64,000 nt of DNA, taken from positions 168,691,759 to 168,755,758 of the forward strand of contig CATIUR010000003.1 in assembly GCA_949592205.1 (NCBI GenBank), read 5' to 3'. Source of the stretch: Helichrysum umbraculigerum (Eukaryota; Streptophyta; Magnoliopsida; Asterales; Asteraceae). The notes under the pieces are model-generated. The model had not been told where the DNA came from. It saw only the letters and a list, made by a program, of their open reading frames with translations, and ran no database searches. The translations under genes were made by a program, and so were the position numbers. Shown here piece after piece: positions 10,255 through 20,637 of this stretch (the stretch's first letter is position 1; each line of letters starts with the position of its first letter).

Positions 10255-13200
10255 ATGCCTCCCAAACGACGAGTTACTAGAAAAAGTCAAAAGACGACTA
10301 CGCCTTCACCACCACCACCTACTGAAACCACTGAACAAATGATCGCACGAAGAATAGCTGAAGGTATTGCTGAATATGAGGCAAGCCGTAATCGCGAACC
10401 CGTAGTTAACAACAGTGGATCTACCCCTGTTAATACTGAGACAACCGTGAATGCTCGCAAAGGGTGTTCATACAAAACATTTCAGGCTTGTAAGCCGATT
10501 TCTTTCCGTGGCACCGAGGGTGCAATTGGTATGATTCATTGGATAGAGAAAACTGAATCAGTATTGGACATTAGTGACTGTTCACCTAACTGTATGGTGA
10601 AGTATGCTACTTGCACTTTGGCTGACAAAGCGCTCACTTGGTGGAACAGTCAGATCCAATCACTTGGTCGACCAGCTGCTTATTCAATGTCATGGGGGAC
10701 ATTTAAGAATTTGATGTTGGAGGAATTCTGCCCTCGCAGTGAGATGCAGAAAATAGAAACAGAGTTGTGGAACATCACCATGATTGGTGCTGATATTACT
10801 GGGTACACCACTAAGTTTCAGGAACTTGCACGTTTAGTGCCACATATGGTGACACCCGAGTATAAGCGAATCGAGCGCTACATATACGGTCTAGTACCAC
10901 AAATCCGCAGTCTGGTGACGTCATCTAAACCGGACACATTCAGGAGTGCTGTTACTCTAGCACAAAGTTTGACCGATGAGGCAGTCAGGATGGGAAATCT
11001 GACTAAGAAAGCTGTGTCGGGAAAAAGTGAACCGAACAGTACTGATGTTAGTAGTTCTGGTGGTGCAAAGCGAAAGTGGAACGGTAGTGGTGCTGATCGT
11101 CAGGGTCAGCAGAACAAGAAATCTTCTGGAAATGCGAAAGCATATGTTGCCACTACCACCGAATCGAAACCATATCTGGGTAACAAACCCAAATGTGATA
11201 AGTGCAACCGACACCACGAAGGAGGGTGTGGGTATTGTGGAAACTGTAGGGCATGGGGACATAGAACCCGAGACTGCAAAACTAACCCTCCCCCACGGGC
11301 AAACACTGAGCGTCAAAACCAGGGATGTTTTGAATGTGGTGAGCAGGGGCACTACCGTAACCGATGTCCTAAGCTCAACAACAACCAAAACCGCAATAAC
11401 AACAACAACCGCGGTAACAACAATAACCGAGCCAACAACATCAACCATCAACCGGCTCAAGGAAGGGCATTCGTGATCGGAGCACAAGAGGCACGCCAGG
11501 ACCCTAACACCGTCACTGGTACGTTTCTTGTAAACAATCATTATGCCTCTGTGTTAATTGATTCGGGTGCTGATTTAAGTTTTGTGTCTACTGAGTTTAG
11601 ACCACTATTAGAACTTGAATCCCGTAAGTTAGACAACAAGTATACCATAGAATTAGCCGATGGTGAGTTGATCGAATCAGGAGAAATAGTACCAGGATGT
11701 ACCTTGGAGTTAGAAGGTCATCTCTTCGAAATAGACTTACTACCGGTTAAGTTGGGAAGTTTTGACATTGTAGTCGGTATGGATTGGTTATCTAAGAACC
11801 GCGCTGAGATCATATGTTATGATAAACTGGTACGATTACCACTGTCAACAGGAGAAACACTTGTGGTTCAAGGTGAGAAACGAAAGAGTGCCACAAAAAT
11901 GATTTCGTGTTTGAAGGCCAGTAAATATCTCCGAAAGGGGTACCAAGCATTTCTGGTACACGTTGTAGAAAAGAAAACCGAGGAGCGACGTATAGACGAT
12001 GTACCCATTGTACGCGACTATCCAGGAGTGTTCCCTGATGAGTTGCCGGGATTGCCACCTCCACGACAAGTTGAGTTTCACATTGACCTGGTGCCAGGAG
12101 CCGCACCTATCGCACGTGCATCTTATCGTCTAGCTCCCTCGGAAATGCAAGAGTTATCCACTCAATTGCAAGAACTTCTAGACTTGGGATTCATCCGACC
12201 GAGTTTTTCCCCTTGGGGAGCTCCGGTTTTGTTTGTTAAGAAAAAGGATGGATCTATGCGGATGTGCATCGATTATCGGGAACTAAACAAGGTAACTATC
12301 AAGAACCGATACCCGTTACCACGCATTGACGATCTGTTTGATCAACTGCAAGGATCGAGTCATTATTCAAAAATTGACCTGCGATCTGGTTACCACCAAC
12401 TCAAGGTACGAGAAGAGGATGTACCGAAAACTGCGTTTAGGACTCGATACGGTCATTACGAGTTCCTAGTCATGCCTTTTGGACTGACCAACGCACCAGC
12501 AGTATTCATGGACTTGATGAACAGAGTATGCAAACCCTATCTGGATAAATTTGTCATTGTGTTTATTGACGACATCTTGGTATACTCACGGTCGAAAGAG
12601 GATCACGAGCAACATTTGAAGCTTATCCTCGAACTACTACAAAAAGAGAAGCTTTACGCAAAGTTCTCTAAGTGCGAATTTTGGATTCGAGAGGTCCAAT
12701 TCCTTGGTCATGTGATAAATGACAAAGGAATTCACGTAGACCCATCCAAAATTGAGGCAATCAACAACTGGGAAGCACCGAAAACCCCAACGGAAGTACG
12801 ACAATTTCTTGGTCTAGCTGGCTATTACAGGCGATTCATCGCAAACTTTTCAAAGATAGCCCAGCCACTTACCACATTAACTCAAAAAGACAAGAAATTT
12901 GAGTGGGATGAGAAGCAAGAGAATGCATTCCAATTATTGAATCAGAAACTGAGCAGCGCACCCATACTATCCCTACCTGAAGGAGTAGATAACTTTGTTG
13001 TTTACTGTGATGCTTCGCATCAGGGATTGGGTTGCGTACTGATGCAAAACGAAAAGGTCATTGCTTATGCATCACGACAACTAAAAGTGCATGAGAAGAA
13101 CTATACGACTCATGATTTAGAATTGGGAGCCGTTGTTTTTGCACTGAAGATCTGGAGACACTACCTATACGGTACAAAGTGCACGATCTTCACTGATCAT

Positions 13201-14850
13201 AAGAGCCTACAACATATATTCGACCAGAAAGAACTTAACATGAGACAACGACGTTGGGTCGAATTACTTAACGATTACGACTGTGAAATAAAGTATCACC
13301 CGGGTAAAGCTAACGTAGTAGCAGATGCCTTGAGTCGTAAGGAACGAATCAAACCTCGAAGAGTTCGAGCCTTGGGATTGACAATCCACTCGAATCTCAT
13401 TACTCAAATTCGTGAAGCCCAAGAACTTGCTTTCACTCCCGAACGTCTTAAGGATGAATCCTTGAAGGGAATGGAAAAACAACTCGAGAAAAAGGACAAC
13501 GGGGTGTTGTACTTCATGAACCGAATTTGGGTACCATGCGTAGAGGAGTTACGCAAGCTGATTTTGAATGAGGCACATAAGTCCAACTACTCGATACATC
13601 CTGGTGCTGACAAAATGTACCATGACTTGAAAGGCTTTTACTGGTGGCCTGGAATGAAACGTGACATTGCCACCTACGTGAGCAAATGTTTAACTTGCTC
13701 GAAGGTAAAGGTTGAATACCAAAAGCCGTCTGGACTTTTGCAACAGCCTGAGTTGCCCAAATGGAAATGGGAGCAGATAACAATGGACTTCATTACGAAG
13801 TTACCTAGAACGGCGTCTGGAGCAAATGCCATATGGGTGATTGTCGACCGATTGACGAAATCAGCCCACTTTCTAGCTATTAAGGAAACGGATGGAATGG
13901 AGAAACTAGCAAAAATCTATATTAAAGAGATTGTTTCTCGGCATGGTGTGCCACTATCCATCATCTCTGATAGAGATGCGCGATTCACTTCTCGCTTTTG
14001 GCAAACATTACAACAGGCAATGGGTACTCGACTTGATATGAGTACTGCCTATCACCCGCAGACTGACGGCCAAAGTGAGCGAACTATACAGACGCTCGAA
14101 GACTTGTTGCGAGCATGTGTGATAGACTTTGGAGGTAACTGGGATACTCACCTACCTCTAGCTGAATTCTCTTACAACAATAGTTATCACACGAGTATAC
14201 AGATGGCACCATTTGAGGCGTTGTATGGACGCAAGTGCCGATCACCACTCTGTTGGGCAGAGTTGGATGACAGACAACTATCTGGACCCGAACTTGTCCA
14301 GGAAACCACTGACAAAATAACTCAAGTATTGAGCCGACTGAAAGCGGCACGAGATCGACAAAAGAGTTACGCTGATAACCGCCGTAAACCTCTTGAGTTT
14401 CAAGTAGGAGACAAGGTCCTACTCAAAGTATCTCCCTGGAAAGGAGTAGCACGATTTGGCAAGCGAGGAAAGCTGAACCCACGATACATCGGACCATTTG
14501 AAATCCTTGCTAGGATTGGTCCTGTCGCTTACAAGCTCAAACTACCACAAGAGCTTTGTAGTATACATGATACTTTCCACGTTAGCAACCTCAAAAAGTG
14601 CCTTTCTGATGAAACACTTATCATTCCTCCTGAAGAAGTCTTCATCGACTCAAAACTTAACTTTGTGGAGGAACCTGTTGAAGTTATGGATTCTAAAACA
14701 CAGAAACTTCGACACAAACGAATCAAATTGGTTAAAGTTCGTTGGAACTCGAAACATGGCCCAGAGTTTACCTGGGAACGAGAGGATGAAATGCGAAAGA
14801 AATACCCCAACCTATTTGAGAGCGTGACCGAGACTCACGGCTCGACTTAA
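10255..14850 (+). CDS. Gag-pol polyprotein, Ty3/gypsy chromovirus (element A)
   Basis: One open frame of 1531 residues. Gag occupies about 70-260 (WIEK, ALTWW, EEFCPR motifs). Two CX2CX4HX4C knuckles are at C328-C341 and C358-C371, preceded by a further Cys/His cluster (C314, C317, H320, H321, C325). A retropepsin DSG is at D436. RT carries FIDD with D772-D773. RNase H begins with YCDAS at D919. Integrase has the HHCC region and the triad D1178, D1239, E1275, with 35 residues between the last two. A chromodomain-like module (about 1475-1525) ends in KKYPNLF. Gag and pol share one frame with no frameshift or stop, as usual for this clade. The start codon follows a TTTTATTCATCGCAG acceptor-like site by nine bases. 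It encodes the particle and replication enzymes and looks fully intact. Confidence 0.97.
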   Translation: MPPKRRVTRKSQKTTTPSPPPPTETTEQMIARRIAEGIAEYEASRNREPVVNNSGSTPVNTETTVNARKGCSYKTFQACKPISFRGTEGAIGMIHWIEKTESVLDISDCSPNCMVKYATCTLADKALTWWNSQIQSLGRPAAYSMSWGTFKNLMLEEFCPRSEMQKIETELWNITMIGADITGYTTKFQELARLVPHMVTPEYKRIERYIYGLVPQIRSLVTSSKPDTFRSAVTLAQSLTDEAVRMGNLTKKAVSGKSEPNSTDVSSSGGAKRKWNGSGADRQGQQNKKSSGNAKAYVATTTESKPYLGNKPKCDKCNRHHEGGCGYCGNCRAWGHRTRDCKTNPPPRANTERQNQGCFECGEQGHYRNRCPKLNNNQNRNNNNNRGNNNNRANNINHQPAQGRAFVIGAQEARQDPNTVTGTFLVNNHYASVLIDSGADLSFVSTEFRPLLELESRKLDNKYTIELADGELIESGEIVPGCTLELEGHLFEIDLLPVKLGSFDIVVGMDWLSKNRAEIICYDKLVRLPLSTGETLVVQGEKRKSATKMISCLKASKYLRKGYQAFLVHVVEKKTEERRIDDVPIVRDYPGVFPDELPGLPPPRQVEFHIDLVPGAAPIARASYRLAPSEMQELSTQLQELLDLGFIRPSFSPWGAPVLFVKKKDGSMRMCIDYRELNKVTIKNRYPLPRIDDLFDQLQGSSHYSKIDLRSGYHQLKVREEDVPKTAFRTRYGHYEFLVMPFGLTNAPAVFMDLMNRVCKPYLDKFVIVFIDDILVYSRSKEDHEQHLKLILELLQKEKLYAKFSKCEFWIREVQFLGHVINDKGIHVDPSKIEAINNWEAPKTPTEVRQFLGLAGYYRRFIANFSKIAQPLTTLTQKDKKFEWDEKQENAFQLLNQKLSSAPILSLPEGVDNFVVYCDASHQGLGCVLMQNEKVIAYASRQLKVHEKNYTTHDLELGAVVFALKIWRHYLYGTKCTIFTDHKSLQHIFDQKELNMRQRRWVELLNDYDCEIKYHPGKANVVADALSRKERIKPRRVRALGLTIHSNLITQIREAQELAFTPERLKDESLKGMEKQLEKKDNGVLYFMNRIWVPCVEELRKLILNEAHKSNYSIHPGADKMYHDLKGFYWWPGMKRDIATYVSKCLTCSKVKVEYQKPSGLLQQPELPKWKWEQITMDFITKLPRTASGANAIWVIVDRLTKSAHFLAIKETDGMEKLAKIYIKEIVSRHGVPLSIISDRDARFTSRFWQTLQQAMGTRLDMSTAYHPQTDGQSERTIQTLEDLLRACVIDFGGNWDTHLPLAEFSYNNSYHTSIQMAPFEALYGRKCRSPLCWAELDDRQLSGPELVQETTDKITQVLSRLKAARDRQKSYADNRRKPLEFQVGDKVLLKVSPWKGVARFGKRGKLNPRYIGPFEILARIGPVAYKLKLPQELCSIHDTFHVSNLKKCLSDETLIIPPEEVFIDSKLNFVEEPVEVMDSKTQKLRHKRIKLVKVRWNSKHGPEFTWEREDEMRKKYPNLFESVTETHGST

Positions 14851-14884
14851 ATCTCGGGACGAGATTTCACTAACGGGGGGAGAA
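14849..14884 (+). other. Hairpin plus polypurine tract (element A)
   Basis: 14849-14867 folds as AAATCTCG-GGA-CGAGATTT. Eight bases later the polypurine tract GGGGGGAGAA (14875-14884) abuts the 3' LTR and primes plus-strand DNA. The hairpin is identical in element B (51247-51265) and has an analogue in C (57332-57350). Confidence 0.85.
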
Positions 14885-17800
14885 TGTGACACTCCTCCAA
14901 ATTAGGTATATAATTATACTTAATTACATGCATTTCTTACGCTAATTCCCTGCATTTGTTTTTAAACTAAACCTATGATGTGATATGAGTCTAGCGAGCC
15001 CAAAACAATAATACAAAAAGTATTACATTATATGTAGTATTTATAAATTACGTACGAACGTATCGGAACTAAGCCGACAAAAATAATTTACCAGATTTGG
15101 TAACATGAAATAATTAATAATTCGATTATTAATTACGAGTATTTATATATCTATAACATATAGATAAAATGGTTCAATTATACGTTTAACCTAAAACGTA
15201 TTATTTAACGAACAGAACAAATTCTAAAATGTACCAAAAAGGTCAACATCCGAAAAACGTTATTTTTCTAGTACGTTTTCAAGTATTTAGAACATTACTT
15301 CGAAATATGAATTCGAAACTCAACTGAAATCTGGCGCTCAAATAGTAGTGCGCAGTAAAATGTACAAAAATGTACAACAATTAAAAATAATAATAACCTC
15401 ATTATTCTGGAAATATATTACGAACCAGGAGAGCATCTACAATATAAAAATATAAAATGTTAAATTTTATATTGCTATAATTATACCCGTACTCGAAATT
15501 GAGGTGCCAAAATTTGGCACCTAACGTCAATAATTGAGGCGACAGATTGATTTTAAAACCATACTCGTTACTCCCTCCCATTTCTCCTCTGTGATCTTAC
15601 ACCCAAACACACAACACCTCCAAAAATTTATCTCATTTCCTTCTCACTAAAACTTAACAAGATCAGGAGCAAGGCAGCAGCAGTAGTAGAACACAAGCCA
15701 GTGACTCTATCACCATCATCATCATCATCCGATCACCATCTTCATCCTTTTCATCTTTGTAAGAAAACTTATAATCTTTGAATCCTTTGCTTAAATTTCG
15801 ATATATTAATTGTATATACATCATAATCTAGCTACATAACACATAAATTTGAAAGATTTGAAGCTTTGATCTTGAAAATGAGCTTGAGAAACCAAAACCA
15901 TAAAACGGAAATCGATTGGTGAAAACTTGTTAAAATGGTATATTATGATGCCAAAACATGTTATGGAACTAGTGTAAACCATTTAGAACATATTGAATAC
16001 GAACTATAAACGATCGAAGTGAAAATGGACCAAAATTGTGCAGCTCTGTTCTGCGTCTGATGTTTCTGTGCAGAAACACATGACGCGATCGCGTCATTTT
16101 CAACAGCAAAACCCGCTAAAACCTTTTATTACTTCACGCGATCGCGTGAAACAAAAACTTCAGAAATCTTCGAAACTCAGAACGACGCGATCGCGTGGTT
16201 TTCAACCACGATCGCGTGAACCTCTTCAAACCAACCGATCGCGTGATATATTTTAACCGATCGCGTAGTTAAGTAGACCACGCGATCGCGTGATCTACTC
16301 AACCGATCGCGTGAACTTCATCAGTAGCCAAAACCTGTTGTGACTCAAACACGATGACCGAGTAATAGACAACCCAAATGATTTCGATGAACTAGTAATA
16401 GACAAACCATGTGTTACGATGAACTAGTAATGGACAAGCCATGTGATTACGATGAACTAGTAAATGACAACCCAAATGTTTTCGACGAACGAGTAACATA
16501 CTTATAAACATATACAAACTTAAATACGTACATTTATCGAGTGGGATTATAAATGATTGAGACGTATTTATAGATGAACATTATACGGGACAATTTGAAC
16601 TTGTGTTTTGTAAACCTAAATGTCGAACAATATTTATATATATACGAGATATATATGAAAGAAACAACGAATAATAATATATATATACAAGAATATATAT
16701 ATTCAACTATATAAGTATATATATGTATATGTACTTACACACTTCGGACAATTCTACAAACGAACAATACTTGGATAATATTATATATTTCCAACAACAA
16801 TCATCAACGAAATACACAAACCTAAGAAATTGATAATTTCTTCAAACAAACGAACTATTAACATAAGTAAACAAAGTACTTATAGTTAATACATTGTTGT
16901 GTATAGGTTGACTACTTTGGGCTTCGTTATATTACCTCGCTAGCATTCACATCCGAGCACTCACGGTGAGTTCACAAACCCCTTTTACATGTTTTAATGT
17001 TTTAAAACCTCGGGGTGGAAAACATAGAAATCGTATGTATAATTGCATGCGACAACTGTTTGAATACTTGATGTATTTACTTAAACTATTGATGAAATGA
17101 GATTTCATGTTGTGACTGATTAAATACGGTACGTATTTGCTTAAACTGTTTATGAAGGGGTACTTCATACTTGAACTGTTTGTGAAAGGGTATTTCACAC
17201 AACTATTTGAACTATGTTTTATGAAATGTATTTCATAACTATTTTGGGAATTTAGGCAACGAATCTTGGTACAGATCTAGGCTGAACGATGTAGTGCATA
17301 AAAGACCTTATGGCTACAGACTATAACCATTAGCTAGGTGACTCTAGCCACTGAGTATACGGATAGTACTATCGCCGTGACGACCCTCCTACGGATTTGG
17401 GAGCGTATACTTAATTGTCCAGCATGGCAAATAACAACGGATTAGGGTTGTGGTTTGGTTATAGGGTTAGATCGGGTTACCTTACTTGACAGGTTTAGCT
17501 CACCTTTCAAGGGATCACCGTCTAAATATTCCCACTAAACTATTGATTAGGAAAGGATTTCCTACGTACACTGATTTGGAAATGTTAATCTTTATTTAGG
17601 TTAACTTGTGTTTCCTACTGATAACTGATTTAGGAAATGTTATTTGATTAATAACTTGTGTTTCCTATTACAACTAAAACTGATTTGGGAAATGATATTT
17701 GTTAATAACTTGTGTTTCCTACTTGACAAACAACGCTTATTTGGAAATGTTATTCTTAAATGATTAACTTGTGTTTCCTACATAACAAACAAACTTGTGA

Positions 17801-18229
17801 ATTCACTCAACAATTTTGTTGACATTTTACTCTATGTTTTTCAGGGAATTAGCAGCGTAAGTAAGATCTGCATGCATTATCAGGACGGACTACCCTGGAC
17901 TTGTTAGGATGCCACTACTTTTGGGACACTTGGATTTCCTCTGTATAACTGCAACTACTACAGTCATACCTATGAAATCTACTTTTGATATTATGTATTT
18001 TATGAAATACTGATTTCAAACACTATTACTACTGTTACTACTTTTCAAGTGGTAACCTTTTGTAAAAACTTTAACTAATGGCATCTTAATCTATTTCGTT
18101 CTGCAATAACCATATGCTCTGAGTATGTATGTATCTATTGGTTGTTTTACTGCTCGTACCCCCGCCACGTCACTAAGCTTCCGCAAACCACTCTATGTAA
18201 TTGTAATTACCGTTTGGCAGGGTGTGACA
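14885..18229 (+). repeat. 3' LTR of element A (3345 bp)
   Basis: Matches the 5' LTR base for base except for about 17 substitutions and one 2-bp AT-run indel noted by eye. It contains the same palindrome cluster (16084-16313), 33-bp repeat, hairpin series (about 17063-17237) and 55-bp repeats. The target duplication CAATT follows at 18230-18234. Confidence 0.96.
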
Positions 18230-18719
18230 CAATTAATGTGTATTTTGTGATAGTACTTGTTAGGAACAAATGTGGGTCAAAAGTTGTAAGATTAATTAAT
18301 CATTTATCTAATGACAATCGAGGGCTAGATTTAATTGGACTTAGCCAATAAAGGGTGAGGATTAAGTTTTGATGGTTAATTTAGAAGGGGATTAGCTAAT
18401 TAAGCTCCTCCTTTAATAGATACTAGATTATAGATTATAACCCGCAAATTCGCGGGCTAACACGTAAATTCAATACAAGAATTATATTAAAATTTTATTT
18501 AAATACATAGAAAGTAGACATGTTTGTGTGGTTTGCATTGCATAAATATTTTGAATGTAAGGAGAGATGTGCCGTTCTAAATAAAAAAAAAAAGATGCAT
18601 ATATTTTAAGTGTATCAAGTAAGATGAAATTAGAGTAATCGAAACATGTAATTTTTAGTTAATAATGCTACCCAATATATGGTAGAGGTCAATGATAATA
18701 AATTAATCGATAGGACCAA

Positions 18720-18800
18720 TTGAGCATAACTTAAGTGGTAGAGCCATCTCAAACGTCTAGACTTCATATGTGTGATCGACAGGTCAGGGTTTTGAATCCG
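18720..18800 (+). repeat. tRNA-derived SINE-like remnant
   Basis: Resembles a tRNA gene with an internal promoter: a box A-like TAACTTAAGTGGTAGAGC and a box B-like GGGTTTTGAATCC, about the right distance apart. No cloverleaf could be closed convincingly, so a functional tRNA is unlikely. A decayed SINE head is the better reading. No clear tail or target duplication was found. Confidence 0.35.
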
Positions 18801-19771
18801 TTCATCAGGACATGTGGTTGATTTGTGAAAATAATTCCATTGAATTAGATGCTTGTTTACTTTGAAATAATGATTTTTTATACAGATTATATGATTACAT
18901 GTGATAAAAGAAGGAAAATTGAAATTACATAGAACCAGCCGTTGATATTAGAATATTATTTTGATATTAAAATAGTATTGTATGAATAAAATAGCCATTT
19001 CAATGATTTGTGTATGTCGATTTACTATATTAGTGGAAATTGAGAAATTTGGATGAGGCGCATTGTGTTTTGTGAATAGGTGTTTTGTGTTCACGTAGAT
19101 TCGAACATGTAAATCCTTCATCTTAAACATTTTATATAGAGGAAATCGATTTAATGGCTTGAAAAGATATTTAAAGTATGGTATAATATAAAATGTGAAT
19201 ACGGATAAATTACACAAAGTCAAAAATGCTCAAACAAATTAATCGTCAAACTCAATGTTTACGGAGTATGTCGTAATAGCATAATGCAAGGAAGCTGCAG
19301 TTCCAGTTCCATGATAAGGACAATCAAATATTCCTCGTTAAATCCGAAATAAAATTTCAATAAAAGCACTTCTTTTTAGCATCAAGAAATAAGCATGATT
19401 GGTTTCACTATTTAAGTTACAAGTAGCCAATATACCTCCCTCCTCCTATAATGAGCATAAAGATCTTTAACATTCTCAACCCCATATGATTTCCATTCTT
19501 AAATATATCAATATCGATTACTATAAATATATATCCTCCCTCTCAACCTCTTTTTCAAAAACATGATCTAAATTATACTACAAAGCACATGTTCGCATAC
19601 TTTTAGAAACACGAAGTCACATTGTTGAAAGGGTTCAATTAGTTTGTTTAAATTTAATTGTCTTTATTTGGTGCTACACTGCTACATGTAACCATGTTTG
19701 GAAGCATCGTGTATCTCTAACTTAGGGCTTAGTGATAAATGCTCAACAAAAACTCGCATAACTAACCATTG

Positions 19772-20041
19772 TTATTGTAAGAGACCCTGCTTGAGAAAGA
19801 AATCTGTACTTGTTTGACTCCTCCTAACCTTTAAAAAGCATCCTGCTATTTTTGATATGACACGTAGACACATCGACTCATTCATTGTTTCAGATATTGA
19901 CCCACCCATGTTGCCTCTAAACAATGTACTATTAGCATCATCGCCTCTAGAAGACTCAGATTTGCTGACCTCAACAGCATAAAAAAGAAGGTTAATGATC
20001 ATGTCAGAATGGCCAAGTGATGTAGTTAGTAATGATCTCAC
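19772..20041 (-). other. Unrecognised open frame, possible captured exon
   Basis: Minus-strand open frame of 89 codons, in the same orientation as the gene fragments further right. I do not recognise the product. It has no membrane segment or obvious motif, and a GGTTAGG donor-like site lies within it. It may be an exon of another captured gene or a chance frame. Confidence 0.2.
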
Positions 20042-20063
20042 TTCTCAATGGATGCATAACAAA

Positions 20064-20427
20064 TAAAGGTGGCAAATTTAACCCATTTAATCATGGCTGA
20101 GTCGATTTAGGTAATGATTTATCTTCTACGGATCAAACAGGTGAGATAAAAATAAAGGCTAATAAGAAAATAAATCAAATGAGTCGCAAGTTGGCTCAAG
20201 TGTATCTTTAATACATAAAACCGAATTTAGATCATTATGGATATTAAATAAGTGCTCTAATGATATTCAGTGGGCTACTTGTTTTTGAACGATTAATAAA
20301 CTTGGACAGAGAAGTGTTTAAGGATAACCCGACCCAACCCCGCCCATTTTGACTCACACCATATACGACCCATCGGACCAGTTACTAACCACCAACCCTC
20401 CTGACCTATCCATTTCTGACACCTTTA
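20064..20427. mobile_element. Degenerate hAT-like non-autonomous element
   Basis: Ends are TAAAGGTGGCAAA and, on the other strand, TAAAGGTGTCAGAAA, resembling hAT terminal repeats. Flanks ATAACAAA and ATAACAGT match at six of eight bases, suggesting a decayed 8-bp target duplication. No coding capacity. Confidence 0.35.
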
Positions 20428-20637
20428 ATAACAGTATAAAAATCTTGTACCATTGTAAGTTGGGTGATGCTCCGGTTTGACACATCTGCCCACATTTCCT
20501 TTGAGGTTATTTTCTATGTTTATTTAAATCGTTTGATCTATTAGGTAAAACGGAACCCCAATCAACCCAATCCAAAGTTAATGGGTTGAATTTCTACCTT
20601 TATCTTGAACGAATCACAAATCAATAATCTTGGCAAG

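Larger units (their letters stand above)
5304..18229 (+). mobile_element. Element A: complete Ty3/gypsy (Tekay/Del-like chromovirus) retrotransposon
   Basis: A complete 12.9 kb LTR retrotransposon. The LTRs are 5304-8650 and 14885-18229. The 5-bp target duplication CAATT is at 5299-5303 and 18230-18234. Both LTRs start TGTGACA and end TGTGACA. Internal order: primer site for initiator tRNA-Met, an extra ORF (ORF1), gag-pol with PR-RT-RNaseH-IN order and a chromodomain-like C-terminus, a hairpin, a polypurine tract and the 3' LTR. By eye the LTRs differ at about 17 positions plus a 2-bp AT-run indel, roughly 0.5%, so the insertion is young. Gag-pol and ORF1 are both open, so this copy may be competent. 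Assignment to Tekay rests on the initiator-Met primer, domain order and C-terminal domain; it was not tested by phylogeny. Confidence 0.97.

Noticed and set aside
10957..11541. Minus-strand open frame of 194 codons inside gag-pol
   Set aside because: It overlaps the strongly supported gag and zinc knuckle region in antisense; its composition follows from the codons of the sense strand. The other antisense frames in gag-pol of A, B and C were dropped for the same reason.
18720..18800. Functional tRNA gene
   Set aside because: Box A- and box B-like words are present but a proper cloverleaf with anticodon stem could not be formed.
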